DNA from: Bacteroidia bacterium
GTDB lineage: Bacteria; Bacteroidota; Bacteroidia; UKL13-3
DNA length: 38,706 nt
NCBI GenBank assembly: GCA_014376805.1
Contig: JACMQU010000042.1
Coordinates: 1-38,706 of the forward strand
Reading direction: 5' to 3'
Shown: positions 15,908 through 24,012 of the stretch, piece after piece
How positions within the stretch are numbered: position 1 is the first letter of the stretch
Layout: each line of letters opens with the position of its first letter
Program-made: the position numbers and the translations under genes
Notes under the pieces: model-generated
Database searches by the model: none
Seen by the model: the letters and a program-made list of their open reading frames with translations, nothing else
Told to the model about the DNA's origin: nothing

Positions 15908-16534
15908 ATGAAGCACAAAATAGCCATTGTTGAAGATAATCATGAGATCAGAACCGGTTTAATGATGATTATTAATAGTACAGGTAACCTTGAATGTAAT
16001 CATATTTTCGCTAATGCCGAAGATGCAATTAAACTATTGCCATTAAATTGTGCCGATGTAGTTTTAATGGACATTGACCTGCCGGGCATGAATGGAATTG
16101 AGGCAATAAAAATACTTAAAAAAAGTTGCAGTCAATCCCAATTTATGATCATTTCTGTATTTGAAGATGAGGAGAAAATTTTTAAATCTCTGGAGGCCGG
16201 AGCCAACGGCTACCTGCTTAAAAAAACCGTGGCAGGAGAACTGGTTTCTGCTATACAGGATATTATGAATGGAGGCTCGCCAATGAATGCTCAGATAGCC
16301 CGGCGTGTTGTTGCCAGTTTTCGCGTTAAGCCAAAAGACATGAATGGTGCCGGTGAAGACCTATCGAAAAGAGAACGTGAACTTGTTGAATTGCTTGCCA
16401 AAGGATTTCGTTATAAAGAAATTGCCGAAAAATTATTTATTAGCCAGGACACCGTTAGAACACATATCAGAAACATTTATCAAAAACTACAGGTAAATTC
16501 TAAAGTAGAAGCAATTAACAAGGTGTTTAAGTAA
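15908..16534 (+). CDS. NarL/FixJ-family response regulator
   Basis: A 208-residue regulator. ATG 15908 gives MKHKIAIVEDN, the proper receiver start; a TTG twelve bases upstream is less likely. The REC domain has acidic D10, phospho-acceptor D55 (LMDIDLPGMNG), S in MIISVF and K in GYLLKKT. The C-terminal LuxR-type helix-turn-helix reads LSKRERELVELLAKGFRYKEIAEKLFISQDTVRTHI. It pairs with the HisKA_3 kinase just upstream, the family standard. The T9SS/envelope gene set begins 330 bases downstream and is a possible target, though this rests on position alone. Confidence 0.93.
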   Translation: MKHKIAIVEDNHEIRTGLMMIINSTGNLECNHIFANAEDAIKLLPLNCADVVLMDIDLPGMNGIEAIKILKKSCSQSQFMIISVFEDEEKIFKSLEAGANGYLLKKTVAGELVSAIQDIMNGGSPMNAQIARRVVASFRVKPKDMNGAGEDLSKRERELVELLAKGFRYKEIAEKLFISQDTVRTHIRNIYQKLQVNSKVEAINKVFK

Positions 16535-16536
16535 TA

Positions 16537-16564
16537 AAAAACTTCGTATTAAACGCGATTGTAA
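16537..16564. repeat. Direct repeat copy 1 of an upstream region
   Basis: These 28 bases match 16792-16819 at 23 positions. Shared cores are AAAAACT, CGTATT and GATTGTAA. Copy 1 lies just before the T9SS gene relic, and copy 2 lies just before the intact T9SS cargo gene. This suggests that the upstream region was duplicated together with a paralogous gene. Confidence 0.55.
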
Positions 16565-16639
16565 CGAACAGTATTCTAAAATATAATTGGAGTATAAAAA
16601 ATGTGAAGCGCATAGCGCCAAAATTAAAGTATATACTTT

Positions 16640-16765
16640 TTGTTCGGAAAAGGAGGCGGTAAACTCGCAAAAGACAATAGAGCCGGCTCCTATAATACAG
16701 GAGTTTATTTTATAAAAGTATCAACAGGCAATGGCATCCATACTCAAAAATTTATTACTCAATAA
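16640..16765 (+). pseudogene. Relic C-terminal tail of a T9SS-secreted protein
   Basis: A short open frame ends at TAA 16763-16765 and encodes AGSYNTGVYFIKVSTGNG followed by IHTQKFITQ. This is the classic end of a type A T9SS sorting domain (G-[VI]-Y-[FL]-[IV]-K-[VI] then QKF/LKF). There is no start, signal peptide or sorting-domain head upstream; only about 14 further codons of matching frame (LFGKGGGKLAKDNR) precede it. With the duplicated upstream element at 16537, it looks like an internally deleted paralog of the next gene. Confidence 0.7.
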
Positions 16766-16791
16766 AAGTTAAAAGAGCGTTAAACATTTGT

Positions 16792-16819
16792 AAAAACTAC
16801 GTATTTCATGTGATTGTAA
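16792..16819. repeat. Direct repeat copy 2, upstream of the T9SS cargo gene
   Basis: Second copy of the 28-base element at 16537-16564 (23 of 28 identical). It overlaps an imperfect hairpin at 16810-16839 in which GTGATTG pairs with CAATCAC and GAATT with AATTC across a TATT loop. The gene start is 22 bases after the hairpin, so this is a plausible promoter/operator or 5'-leader structure. Confidence 0.5.
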
Positions 16820-16861
16820 GAATTTATTAATTCAATCACTTTTGAATGATCTAACCAACAA

Positions 16862-18478
16862 ATGAAAAAATTAATATCAACACTTGTTTTATTATCCCAT
16901 TTTATCTTAATGCAAGCGCAACCAGTGCTTGTAAAAGATATCGTTCCGGGTATTACGGGTTCAAGCCCAAGCGAATTTTGCGAAATGGGCGGGAAAGTTT
17001 ATTTCGCGGCCATAAATCCCGATTCTACCTATGCTAACTGTTTGTATGTAACGGATGGTACCACAACCGGAACTAAAAAAGTAAGCAGCCTTGCATCCAA
17101 TAATTACGCTCCTAATAATATGGTAACATTGGGTAATAAAATAATCTTTGCTTACCATGATGGCGTTCACGGTTGGGAGCCATGGATCTCTGACGGATCA
17201 CCGGGAGGAACACTGATGCTTAAAGATATTTTAACCGGCTCTACAAGTTCGTTGTTTATGCCGCTGGGAGTTATCGGGCAGTATGCTTATTTTATAAGTA
17301 GCAGTACAAGTGGCTTATCAGCTACATCACTTTGGAAAACAGATGGAACATCTACCGGAACAGCCCAGGTAAGCAATGCCAACTTTAATCGTGCCATTAC
17401 TTTTAAAAATAAAATTTATTGCTGGGGAAAAACCCTCACAACAAGCGAAAACGGGTTATATGTTATTGATGGTGTGAATAGTTTACCACAATTAATTAAA
17501 GCGCATAAAACTAACTCATATTACGATTTTGCCGTTGCACAAGGTAACAACAAATTTTATTATGTGGCAAGCGATTCTGTTCATGGTTTTGAACCATGGG
17601 TATCTGACGGTACAACCGGTGGCACAAGTATGATTAGAGATTTTAACCCGGGTATTCCATCAAGTGTAGACGAAGGCGGATCAAGCAATTATACGGTTAT
17701 GACTACCATTGGCGATATATTATATTTTAATCCCGTAAGCCCTGCTTATGGAAGGGAATTATGGAAAACTGACGGGCTTGATGCCAACACTATTTTAATA
17801 AAAGATATTGAGGCAGGTACAGGTTCTTCAAATCCAAAAAACATAATTGCAGTAGGGAATAAAGTTTTTTTTTCGGCAAGGGTACCAGGCTTTACTGATG
17901 GCATGTTGTATTGCTCTGATGGCACCGTTGGAAACGCGCAATTATTGGACATCAACGGTAAATATTTAAAAACAGGTGATATCACTAATTTTAAAAATAC
18001 TGCCATTATAAGTGGCACCGTAGCCGGCCAGGAAGATAAAGGAATAGAAATGTATACGAGTAATGGCACATCTGCCGGTACAAAACTCGTTGCTGACATT
18101 GATTCGGTACCCTATTCTGAAGGGTTTTCATCAACAAAACGATTTAAATATGCCACCGCCACCACATTGTATTTTGTGGGAAATGATGGATTACATGGTA
18201 GTGAATTATGGAAGTATGAAGGTGGCGTGGCTACCATATTGCCACAGGTCAAAGATTATACAAACGATATAACCATTTACCCAAACCCCGCTACTACAGA
18301 ACTAAACCTAACATGCTCTACACCTATTAAGATAGTTGAAATTTATAATCTGGCCGGCTTGTTGCAAACAGTTGGTTCAGAAAATAAAATAGATATTTCT
18401 TCAATGGCTCCGGGCATTTATTTCATTAAAATAAGCACAGCAGGTGCCGGTTCCACATTAAAATTTATCAAACAATAA
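16862..18478 (+). CDS. T9SS-exported repeat protein with ELWxTDGT-type repeats
   Basis: A 538-residue secreted protein. Signal peptide: MKKLISTLVLLSHFILMQAQ. The body repeats a motif of the form W/Y-x-[ST]-D-G-T-x2-G-T at least seven times (YVTDGTTTGT, WISDGSPGGT, LWKTDGTSTGT, WVSDGTTGGT, LWKTDGL, YCSDGTVG, YTSNGTSAGT), which suggests a beta-propeller. The C-terminal sorting domain starts at ITIYPNPATTELNL and ends GIYFIKISTAGAGSTLKFIKQ, the signature for T9SS export and surface attachment or release. It is the first gene of a tight four-gene run (gaps of 10, 10 and 0 bases). Its ligand or function is unknown. Confidence 0.88.
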   Translation: MKKLISTLVLLSHFILMQAQPVLVKDIVPGITGSSPSEFCEMGGKVYFAAINPDSTYANCLYVTDGTTTGTKKVSSLASNNYAPNNMVTLGNKIIFAYHDGVHGWEPWISDGSPGGTLMLKDILTGSTSSLFMPLGVIGQYAYFISSSTSGLSATSLWKTDGTSTGTAQVSNANFNRAITFKNKIYCWGKTLTTSENGLYVIDGVNSLPQLIKAHKTNSYYDFAVAQGNNKFYYVASDSVHGFEPWVSDGTTGGTSMIRDFNPGIPSSVDEGGSSNYTVMTTIGDILYFNPVSPAYGRELWKTDGLDANTILIKDIEAGTGSSNPKNIIAVGNKVFFSARVPGFTDGMLYCSDGTVGNAQLLDINGKYLKTGDITNFKNTAIISGTVAGQEDKGIEMYTSNGTSAGTKLVADIDSVPYSEGFSSTKRFKYATATTLYFVGNDGLHGSELWKYEGGVATILPQVKDYTNDITIYPNPATTELNLTCSTPIKIVEIYNLAGLLQTVGSENKIDISSMAPGIYFIKISTAGAGSTLKFIKQ

Positions 18479-18488
18479 TCAAATCAAC

Positions 18489-19382
18489 ATGAAAACAATT
18501 TTAAGCACTTTTTTTACAATCCTGGTTTCAGCATCCTTATTCTCTCAACCGGTTTTACGTGGTGATAGTATCCATACAGGTTTAAGTTTTAATATATATT
18601 CTTTAACCAACATAAATGTAGCCTCCCTTCAACAAATGGGTGCTAATATAAATTGGAATTTAAGTTCTTCAACTGCTACTTTATTAGGTACGGCAGAATT
18701 TCTGCAGATGTCAGCCACTCCTTATGCAACTCAATATCCCAATGCAAACTTTGCCATTAAATTTAATATTAACGGAACTACAGTATATAGTTTATTCAAC
18801 CTTACTTCAACAATTTTTGAAGAAGTTGGAAATAATGTGAGCACTTCTGGAGGTGTGCCATTTTTGAATCCCCGAACTGCTTTAATATTTCCATATACTT
18901 ATAATACGATACATAGTGATACATATCAGAAAACCGGCCAAAGTAACAGAACAATTATTCATAAGTACGACTCATACGGAAACTTTACTACAAGCATGGC
19001 AACACACAATAATGTTATTCGCGATCTTACAATAGACAATGGAGATACTGCTGCAAATTTCTGGAGCACCACTCCGGCTATACCAATTCTTACGGCCAAT
19101 AGTAATGGCTTTACACTTTGGAAACTAACCTCCGGTTTAACAGGTATGTCTTCCATAAATAACAATTTAATGTTTGATATTTATCCTAACCCTGCAATGG
19201 ATCATTTAACTATTATAAATAAAGAACCATTATTGGGAATAGAGGTTTATAATATGTGCGGACAACACGAATTTTCCACAACCCAATCCACTGTAGATAT
19301 TTCAGTTTTACAGCCGGGCATATATTTTATAAAAGTGAATTATGTGTCAGGTAACGCCATACAAAAATTTGTAAAACAATAA
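18489..19382 (+). CDS. T9SS-exported protein of unknown function
   Basis: A 297-residue protein with signal peptide MKTILSTFFTILVSASLFSQ. A Ser/Thr/Asn-rich beta-type body follows that I do not recognise (IHTGLSFNIYSLTNINVASL, NINWNLSSSTATLLGTAEF). The C-terminal T9SS sorting domain begins MFDIYPNPAMDHLTI and ends PGIYFIKVNYVSGNAIQKFVKQ. It begins 10 bases after the previous cargo gene, so the two are almost certainly co-transcribed and exported by the same machinery. Confidence 0.82.
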   Translation: MKTILSTFFTILVSASLFSQPVLRGDSIHTGLSFNIYSLTNINVASLQQMGANINWNLSSSTATLLGTAEFLQMSATPYATQYPNANFAIKFNINGTTVYSLFNLTSTIFEEVGNNVSTSGGVPFLNPRTALIFPYTYNTIHSDTYQKTGQSNRTIIHKYDSYGNFTTSMATHNNVIRDLTIDNGDTAANFWSTTPAIPILTANSNGFTLWKLTSGLTGMSSINNNLMFDIYPNPAMDHLTIINKEPLLGIEVYNMCGQHEFSTTQSTVDISVLQPGIYFIKVNYVSGNAIQKFVKQ

Positions 19383-19392
19383 AAATAAACAT

Positions 19393-20943
19393 ATGAAAAA
19401 CTTTAAAACATTACTAATTTTAATGATGCTTTCTATGGGAGCTTTTGCTCAAAAGGAATGCGCACTTGTATGGAAAAACGAGTTTCCGGTTGAGCCTAAA
19501 TGGAAAATGATTAATGAAGATGCCACACTTATTCTTGGAGGAAATTTGAATGAAATAGCGATGATAGACGGTGTAACGGGATCCGTATTATGGCAACTTA
19601 ATTTTAAAAAAGCACTTGGCGTTAAGAGTGCTAAAGACTGGAATTGGAACAAAGAAAAAGGAGTTGTAAATGTTATTATAAAGGGTGAAAAAAAAGAGGA
19701 AGATAAGACAATTTTTTATGATGAAAAATCTGGCAACATGATCGCGGATATATCTACTCTTAAAACCAAAATGGTAAGAACCAAAACAAGGTTTAACAGC
19801 TATATTGAAAACAAAGAAAAGGGAGTAGAATTAATCTTAACCTACAAAAAACGTACAATTGGCGAACTGTTTAAAAACAAGCCTCTTGAAATGACAATTG
19901 AATGCACTGGCAAAATAAACTGGAGTAAAACCATTTCTGCTAAAGTTACTACCAGTATGTGCCGTAACCGTGCAGAAGGTGGTGAACCCATAATTGATTT
20001 TAATGTAAAGGGCGATAAAGTTTATTTAATATATGATGGCATTTCGGTAATAGACCTGAATACCGGCAATCTATTATGGCAAACAACTTTTGATAACTCG
20101 GAATATGACTTCGGGCTTTTTAAATCTTCGCAAACACTTGGTAAAGCTGGCGCTCCATTGGTAGAAAATGACGGCGTTTATGTAGTTGACCTTTCAAAAA
20201 ACCAGTATTGTATCAAAAAGTTTAATCTTGAATCAGGGGCATTAATTTGGAAAAGTGAACCGCTGGATAAAGATGCAATTGTTCCTGAATTAGTGTTAAT
20301 AAATAATGAACTTATTGCAAGGTTTGGCGGAAGAGTAATTGTTGAAACTTATATCCCCGGCCAGAATGGAAATGCGGATGTATATAAAACCGAGCCTAAA
20401 ATGAAAGGTGATTTTGGGTTGAAAGGATTTGATGCATCAACCGGAAAACAATTATGGGATACAAAAAAAATGAAAGATCTGAATGATAAATTCAGTAATG
20501 CCTTAACCAACATGATCAATAACGATCAGACTATTTATGTAACAAGCGATAAAAATTTGTATGCTTTTTCATCTAACGGAAAAACAAAATTCATTACGCC
20601 GGTTAACAAAACAGGATTAGGAACACCGGTTAAAATGTTTACATACGAAAACAACCTGATAGTTATGTTTGAAGAAGGAATAGGTAGTTATGAAATGAGC
20701 ACCGGAAAACAAAATTATGCCACTTCCACAAAAAAAGCACTCGAAGATTTTAAGGCCGGCAATGCCTATTTTGTATGGGCAGGTAGTGATATTTTTTCAT
20801 TAGAAGATTTTGTACGCTTTGATCTTGCAAGCGGCCAGATTCTTTCTAAAATGAAAGATACATCATACCCTTATTTTTCAAACGATGGCGAAGAATTTGT
20901 GAAGTTTAAAGGAGACCAGTACGCACGTTATAAAACCCGGTAA
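19393..20943 (+). CDS. PQQ-like beta-propeller repeat protein, exported
   Basis: A 516-residue protein with signal peptide (LLILMMLSMGAFAQ). It carries several PQQ-like/quinoprotein blade motifs of the type G-x-x-L-W-[QDK]: VTGSVLWQL, NTGNLLWQT, ESGALIWKS and STGKQLWDT. The catalytic residues of PQQ dehydrogenases are not visible, so it is probably a structural or binding propeller rather than an enzyme. No T9SS tail or lipobox is present, so the periplasm is the likely location. It follows the T9SS cargo gene by 10 bases, and the next gene starts immediately after its stop. Confidence 0.8.
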   Translation: MKNFKTLLILMMLSMGAFAQKECALVWKNEFPVEPKWKMINEDATLILGGNLNEIAMIDGVTGSVLWQLNFKKALGVKSAKDWNWNKEKGVVNVIIKGEKKEEDKTIFYDEKSGNMIADISTLKTKMVRTKTRFNSYIENKEKGVELILTYKKRTIGELFKNKPLEMTIECTGKINWSKTISAKVTTSMCRNRAEGGEPIIDFNVKGDKVYLIYDGISVIDLNTGNLLWQTTFDNSEYDFGLFKSSQTLGKAGAPLVENDGVYVVDLSKNQYCIKKFNLESGALIWKSEPLDKDAIVPELVLINNELIARFGGRVIVETYIPGQNGNADVYKTEPKMKGDFGLKGFDASTGKQLWDTKKMKDLNDKFSNALTNMINNDQTIYVTSDKNLYAFSSNGKTKFITPVNKTGLGTPVKMFTYENNLIVMFEEGIGSYEMSTGKQNYATSTKKALEDFKAGNAYFVWAGSDIFSLEDFVRFDLASGQILSKMKDTSYPYFSNDGEEFVKFKGDQYARYKTR

Positions 20944-21705
20944 TTGAAATACCTTATTGTTTTTTTACTTTGCCTGCAGGGATTTGCGGGCAAAGTTTTT
21001 TCACAAACTAATGGTTCTGTTCAAAACCTGAAACCCGGCGAAATATTATTAGACGCAAGGTTGATAAGGGGGCAGTTTGGCTATACACAAATGCAACTCA
21101 GCAAAGCTGATACTTTCTCTTCACGCATTGTTGATGCCGTAAATTTAAAAGCCGAATTTCAATTACTCTCAACCCTGTTTGGGTATTATAACAGGTTTGT
21201 TATTTATGATGCGCTATATACTGAAATGCTTTTTGGTAAAATGCGGAATGATCCTATTCAGCGCGGTAAGAGTGATATTGAATCAAAATTTAGCTTCGGG
21301 TTTAGATGGGGGTATGATATTTTTGCAGGATATAGAACAAAAAAATATGGAATTTTAGCAGGTATACGCCCCAGGTGGATGACTGTAAGAATCGGTGATC
21401 TAACCATGGGCGGAAATTCACTTGGTTATTTTTTATATACAATGCCGTTTGCCGTAAAAGGTGAATACCGGTTAGGCTTTCACAATGAGTTTAGGATAAT
21501 GCTTACCCTTTGGGATAACTTCATGGCAAAAAATGGTAACAGGGGTGCACGACTGGAAATTCCATGTAACCCTCATGGTCGCTGGTGGGTGTTTGGTGAA
21601 TACGAAACGTATAATAATTCTGTTGATTATGTTTTTGGGATCAACCCTAACAACGCCGATTATAAAACGTTAACAGTTGGTATAAGAGTTGGAGGTATGT
21701 ATTGA
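20944..21705 (+). CDS. Envelope protein of unknown function, possible outer-membrane beta-barrel
   Basis: A 253-residue protein whose TTG start lies directly after the previous stop. Translation gives a signal peptide (KYLIVFLLCLQGFAGKVFSQ). The mature part alternates polar and hydrophobic residues with aromatic ends (YNRFVIYDALYTEML, FGFRWGYDIFAGYR, FRIMLTLWDNFMAK) and finishes with TLTVGIRVGGMY, compatible with a small outer-membrane beta-barrel. No family is recognised. As last gene of the four-gene unit it may be a surface partner of the exported proteins. No ATG is suitably placed, so the TTG start is preferred. Confidence 0.68.
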   Translation: MKYLIVFLLCLQGFAGKVFSQTNGSVQNLKPGEILLDARLIRGQFGYTQMQLSKADTFSSRIVDAVNLKAEFQLLSTLFGYYNRFVIYDALYTEMLFGKMRNDPIQRGKSDIESKFSFGFRWGYDIFAGYRTKKYGILAGIRPRWMTVRIGDLTMGGNSLGYFLYTMPFAVKGEYRLGFHNEFRIMLTLWDNFMAKNGNRGARLEIPCNPHGRWWVFGEYETYNNSVDYVFGINPNNADYKTLTVGIRVGGMY

Positions 21706-22024
21706 TGTGGTTGACTTGAACCAATGCTTGCAAAGCATAATTTTTATATTTTAAATAAGATTGCCGGTTCTTCATATATGCTTATGGATGATTGCGTTTT
21801 ACTACAGTTTTTGTGGAGTGTTTTTAGATTAAAATGGCTTTGTTATATTCAACAAAAGTTAAATTATTACAGCATTAAATGTTGACCCTTTTAAAAGCTA
21901 TATGAATTGTTTTATTCAGATATACTTATGCAAATAGTTGAGAATATGTTTATGAATTTTTACATATAAAAGTTTAAAATTTGTTAAAGTAATTATGGTA
22001 TTAAGAGCAGATTTATATTTTCTC
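21706..22024. other. Intergenic region between the T9SS unit and the PaaN-like gene
   Basis: AT-rich and without a credible gene in any frame. Near its left end is a short perfect hairpin at 21724-21738; the PaaN-like gene promoter begins at its right end. Confidence 0.5.
21724..21745 (+). terminator. Possible terminator of the four-gene T9SS unit
   Basis: ATGCTT-GCA-AAGCAT is a perfect six-base-pair hairpin (21724-21738) followed by AATTTTT. It lies about 20 bases after the last stop of the unit. The stem is short, so termination would be modest. Confidence 0.4.
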
Positions 22025-22055
22025 TTTGGCAAGTTCAGTTATTAAAATAATTTTG
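22025..22055 (+). promoter_or_regulatory. Bacteroidota-type promoter of the PaaN-like gene
   Basis: TTTG at 22025-22028, a 19-base spacer, then TAATTTTG at 22048-22055 match the TTTG-N19-TAnnTTTG consensus of the primary sigma factor in this phylum. The predicted start near 22060 leaves a leader of about 40 bases before the ATG at 22101. Confidence 0.7.
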
Positions 22056-22100
22056 CAAACTCCAAATTTACTAATTTAACAACATCCATACTTTTATATA

Positions 22101-23762
22101 ATGAACACCACCATGAGTTTATTTGAAAAACATAAGGCTACTCTTGAGGCCGCAGTTAAAGCATTATCTCTAAGAACATATTATTCCCCTTACCCTGAAA
22201 GTCCGAAAGCTTATGGCGATGAAGCAGATGGAAAGGCCAAATTCTGGATGAGTTCAACAATGAATAATAACTATAATGAGTTAATTAATGAAGGTTCAAT
22301 TGGCTGGACTGGCGAAGAAGTATCGCCATTTTTGCAGGTTGGCATTGGCGTTAAATACCCCATTTTTGCCATTGATACTTTAATAAACAATGCTAAAGAA
22401 GCCGGCAAAACCTGGGGTAAAGCAAGTATAGAAGACCGTGCAGGAGTTTTGATAGATTGTCTGGATCAGATAAAAAGCCGTTTTTTTGATATTGCTTATG
22501 CCACTATGCATACCACAGGCCAATCTTATATGATGAGTTTTCAGGCCAGCGGACCACATGCCAGCGACCGTGCCCTTGAAGCAGTGGCAATGGGTTACCG
22601 CGAATTAACCAGCATACCACACGAGGTTGAATGGGTAAAATCTATGGGCAAATTTGATCTTAAGATGAAAAAAAACTGGACACCTGTTCCAAAAGGAATT
22701 GCATTGGTAATAGGATGCTCTACTTTTCCTATCTGGAATACCGTTCCGGGCTTGTTTGCGGCGTTAATAACAGGCAATGCAACTATCATTAAGCCTCACC
22801 CAAAAGCAATCCTTCCCATTGCTATAATTGTAGAAGAACTTCAAAAAGCATTTGCCTCAGCCGGGTTGAACCCAAAAACGGTGCAATTAGCCGTTGATCA
22901 TACGGATAAGCCAATAACGAAATTACTGGCTGAAAACAAAGCAGTTAAAACGGTAGATTTTACCGGCAGCAGCGAATTTGGAAACTATATTGAAGGCCTG
23001 AATAAAACAACCTTCACAGAAAAAGCGGGTGTTAATTCTATCATTCTGGATTCTGTTAACGACCTTAAAGCAGTGGCAGGTAATATTGCTTTTAGTGCCT
23101 CTTTATATAGCGGACAAATGTGTACTGCCCCACAAAATATTTTTATTAGCAGCAATGGCGTTCAAACCAGCGAAGGACTAGTACCTTATGATGAAGTGGT
23201 AAAGGCCATAACTACTGCCATAACCGGTTTGGTTGACAACCCAAAAGCAGGCCCCGGAACCCTTGGTGCTATTCAATCTGATGTAACCTATAAAAGAGTA
23301 CAAGAGGCTAAAAATTTAGGCGGAAATTTATTACTGGATACAAAATCTATAGTGAATGAAGAATTTAAAGATGCCCGTATAGCAACACCGGTTCTTATTG
23401 AACTCAACAAAGATCAAAGCAATATTTTTAATAAAGAATGTTTTGGTCCGATAGTGTTTATTATTAAAACAGCTGGTTTGGAAGATTCTATTGCGCTAAC
23501 AAAAGCGTTAGTTGAAGAAAAAGGAGCACTCACGTGCGGTGCTTATACTACCGATCAAAATATGCAAAATAAAATAGCAGAAGAAATGAATAGTGTATTT
23601 ATACCTGTTAGCTTTAATTTTACCGGTGCCGGCTTTATTAACTCTCATGCGGCATTCAGCGATTTTCATTTAACAGGTGGAAACCCGGCAGGTAATGCCA
23701 GCTTTGCAAATTCGGAGTTTGTAAGCAAACGTTTTGTGTGGGTTGGCAATAGGTATATGTAG
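22101..23762 (+). CDS. PaaN-like aldehyde dehydrogenase family protein
   Basis: A 553-residue cytosolic protein of the aldehyde dehydrogenase superfamily, most like the PaaN branch annotated in phenylacetate degradation. The N-terminal RTYYSPYPESPKAYG segment is typical of that branch. The cofactor-binding region includes PKGIALVIGCSTFPIWNTVPG and FTGSSEFG. The catalytic Cys is C341 (SGQMCTAPQNIF), and Glu in FTEKAGVNS is the likely general base. A late motif is FNKECFGPIVFI. No other phenylacetate genes (paaABCDE, paaG, paaZ) are in the window, so the substrate is uncertain and pathway membership is inference. The gene is monocistronic, with its own promoter and terminator. Confidence 0.85.
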   Translation: MNTTMSLFEKHKATLEAAVKALSLRTYYSPYPESPKAYGDEADGKAKFWMSSTMNNNYNELINEGSIGWTGEEVSPFLQVGIGVKYPIFAIDTLINNAKEAGKTWGKASIEDRAGVLIDCLDQIKSRFFDIAYATMHTTGQSYMMSFQASGPHASDRALEAVAMGYRELTSIPHEVEWVKSMGKFDLKMKKNWTPVPKGIALVIGCSTFPIWNTVPGLFAALITGNATIIKPHPKAILPIAIIVEELQKAFASAGLNPKTVQLAVDHTDKPITKLLAENKAVKTVDFTGSSEFGNYIEGLNKTTFTEKAGVNSIILDSVNDLKAVAGNIAFSASLYSGQMCTAPQNIFISSNGVQTSEGLVPYDEVVKAITTAITGLVDNPKAGPGTLGAIQSDVTYKRVQEAKNLGGNLLLDTKSIVNEEFKDARIATPVLIELNKDQSNIFNKECFGPIVFIIKTAGLEDSIALTKALVEEKGALTCGAYTTDQNMQNKIAEEMNSVFIPVSFNFTGAGFINSHAAFSDFHLTGGNPAGNASFANSEFVSKRFVWVGNRYM

Positions 23763-23800
23763 AATTTTAGTGAATAAATTATTTTAAGCTAATACTCCCA

Positions 23801-23839
23801 AAAAAGCGGCGATCAACTAATTGATTGCCGCTTTTTTTT
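23801..23839. terminator. Strong Rho-independent terminator, bidirectional
   Basis: The stem pairs GCGGC-G-ATCAA with TTGAT-T-GCCGC around a short CTAA loop. An A-run flanks it on the left and eight or more T residues on the right. It sits between the convergent PaaN-like gene and the PlsC-GNAT gene and can serve both. Confidence 0.85.
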
Positions 23840-24012
23840 CAAAATATAATTTAATGCTAATTATTTAATTACAGTTTAGTTTGTAGAAATCCAATTTACA
23901 ATTAATAAATAATTTACTGCAATTGCACTTGTTGTATTGTGCAATACAAAATAAGGTTTTTGGGTAATGAAGATTTAAAATCATAAAGCAAAAAAGAATA
24001 ATCCGAATAAAA

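Noticed and set aside
22101-23762. Start of a phenylacetate degradation cluster
   Set aside because: No other paa gene is present and the gene has its own promoter and terminator.
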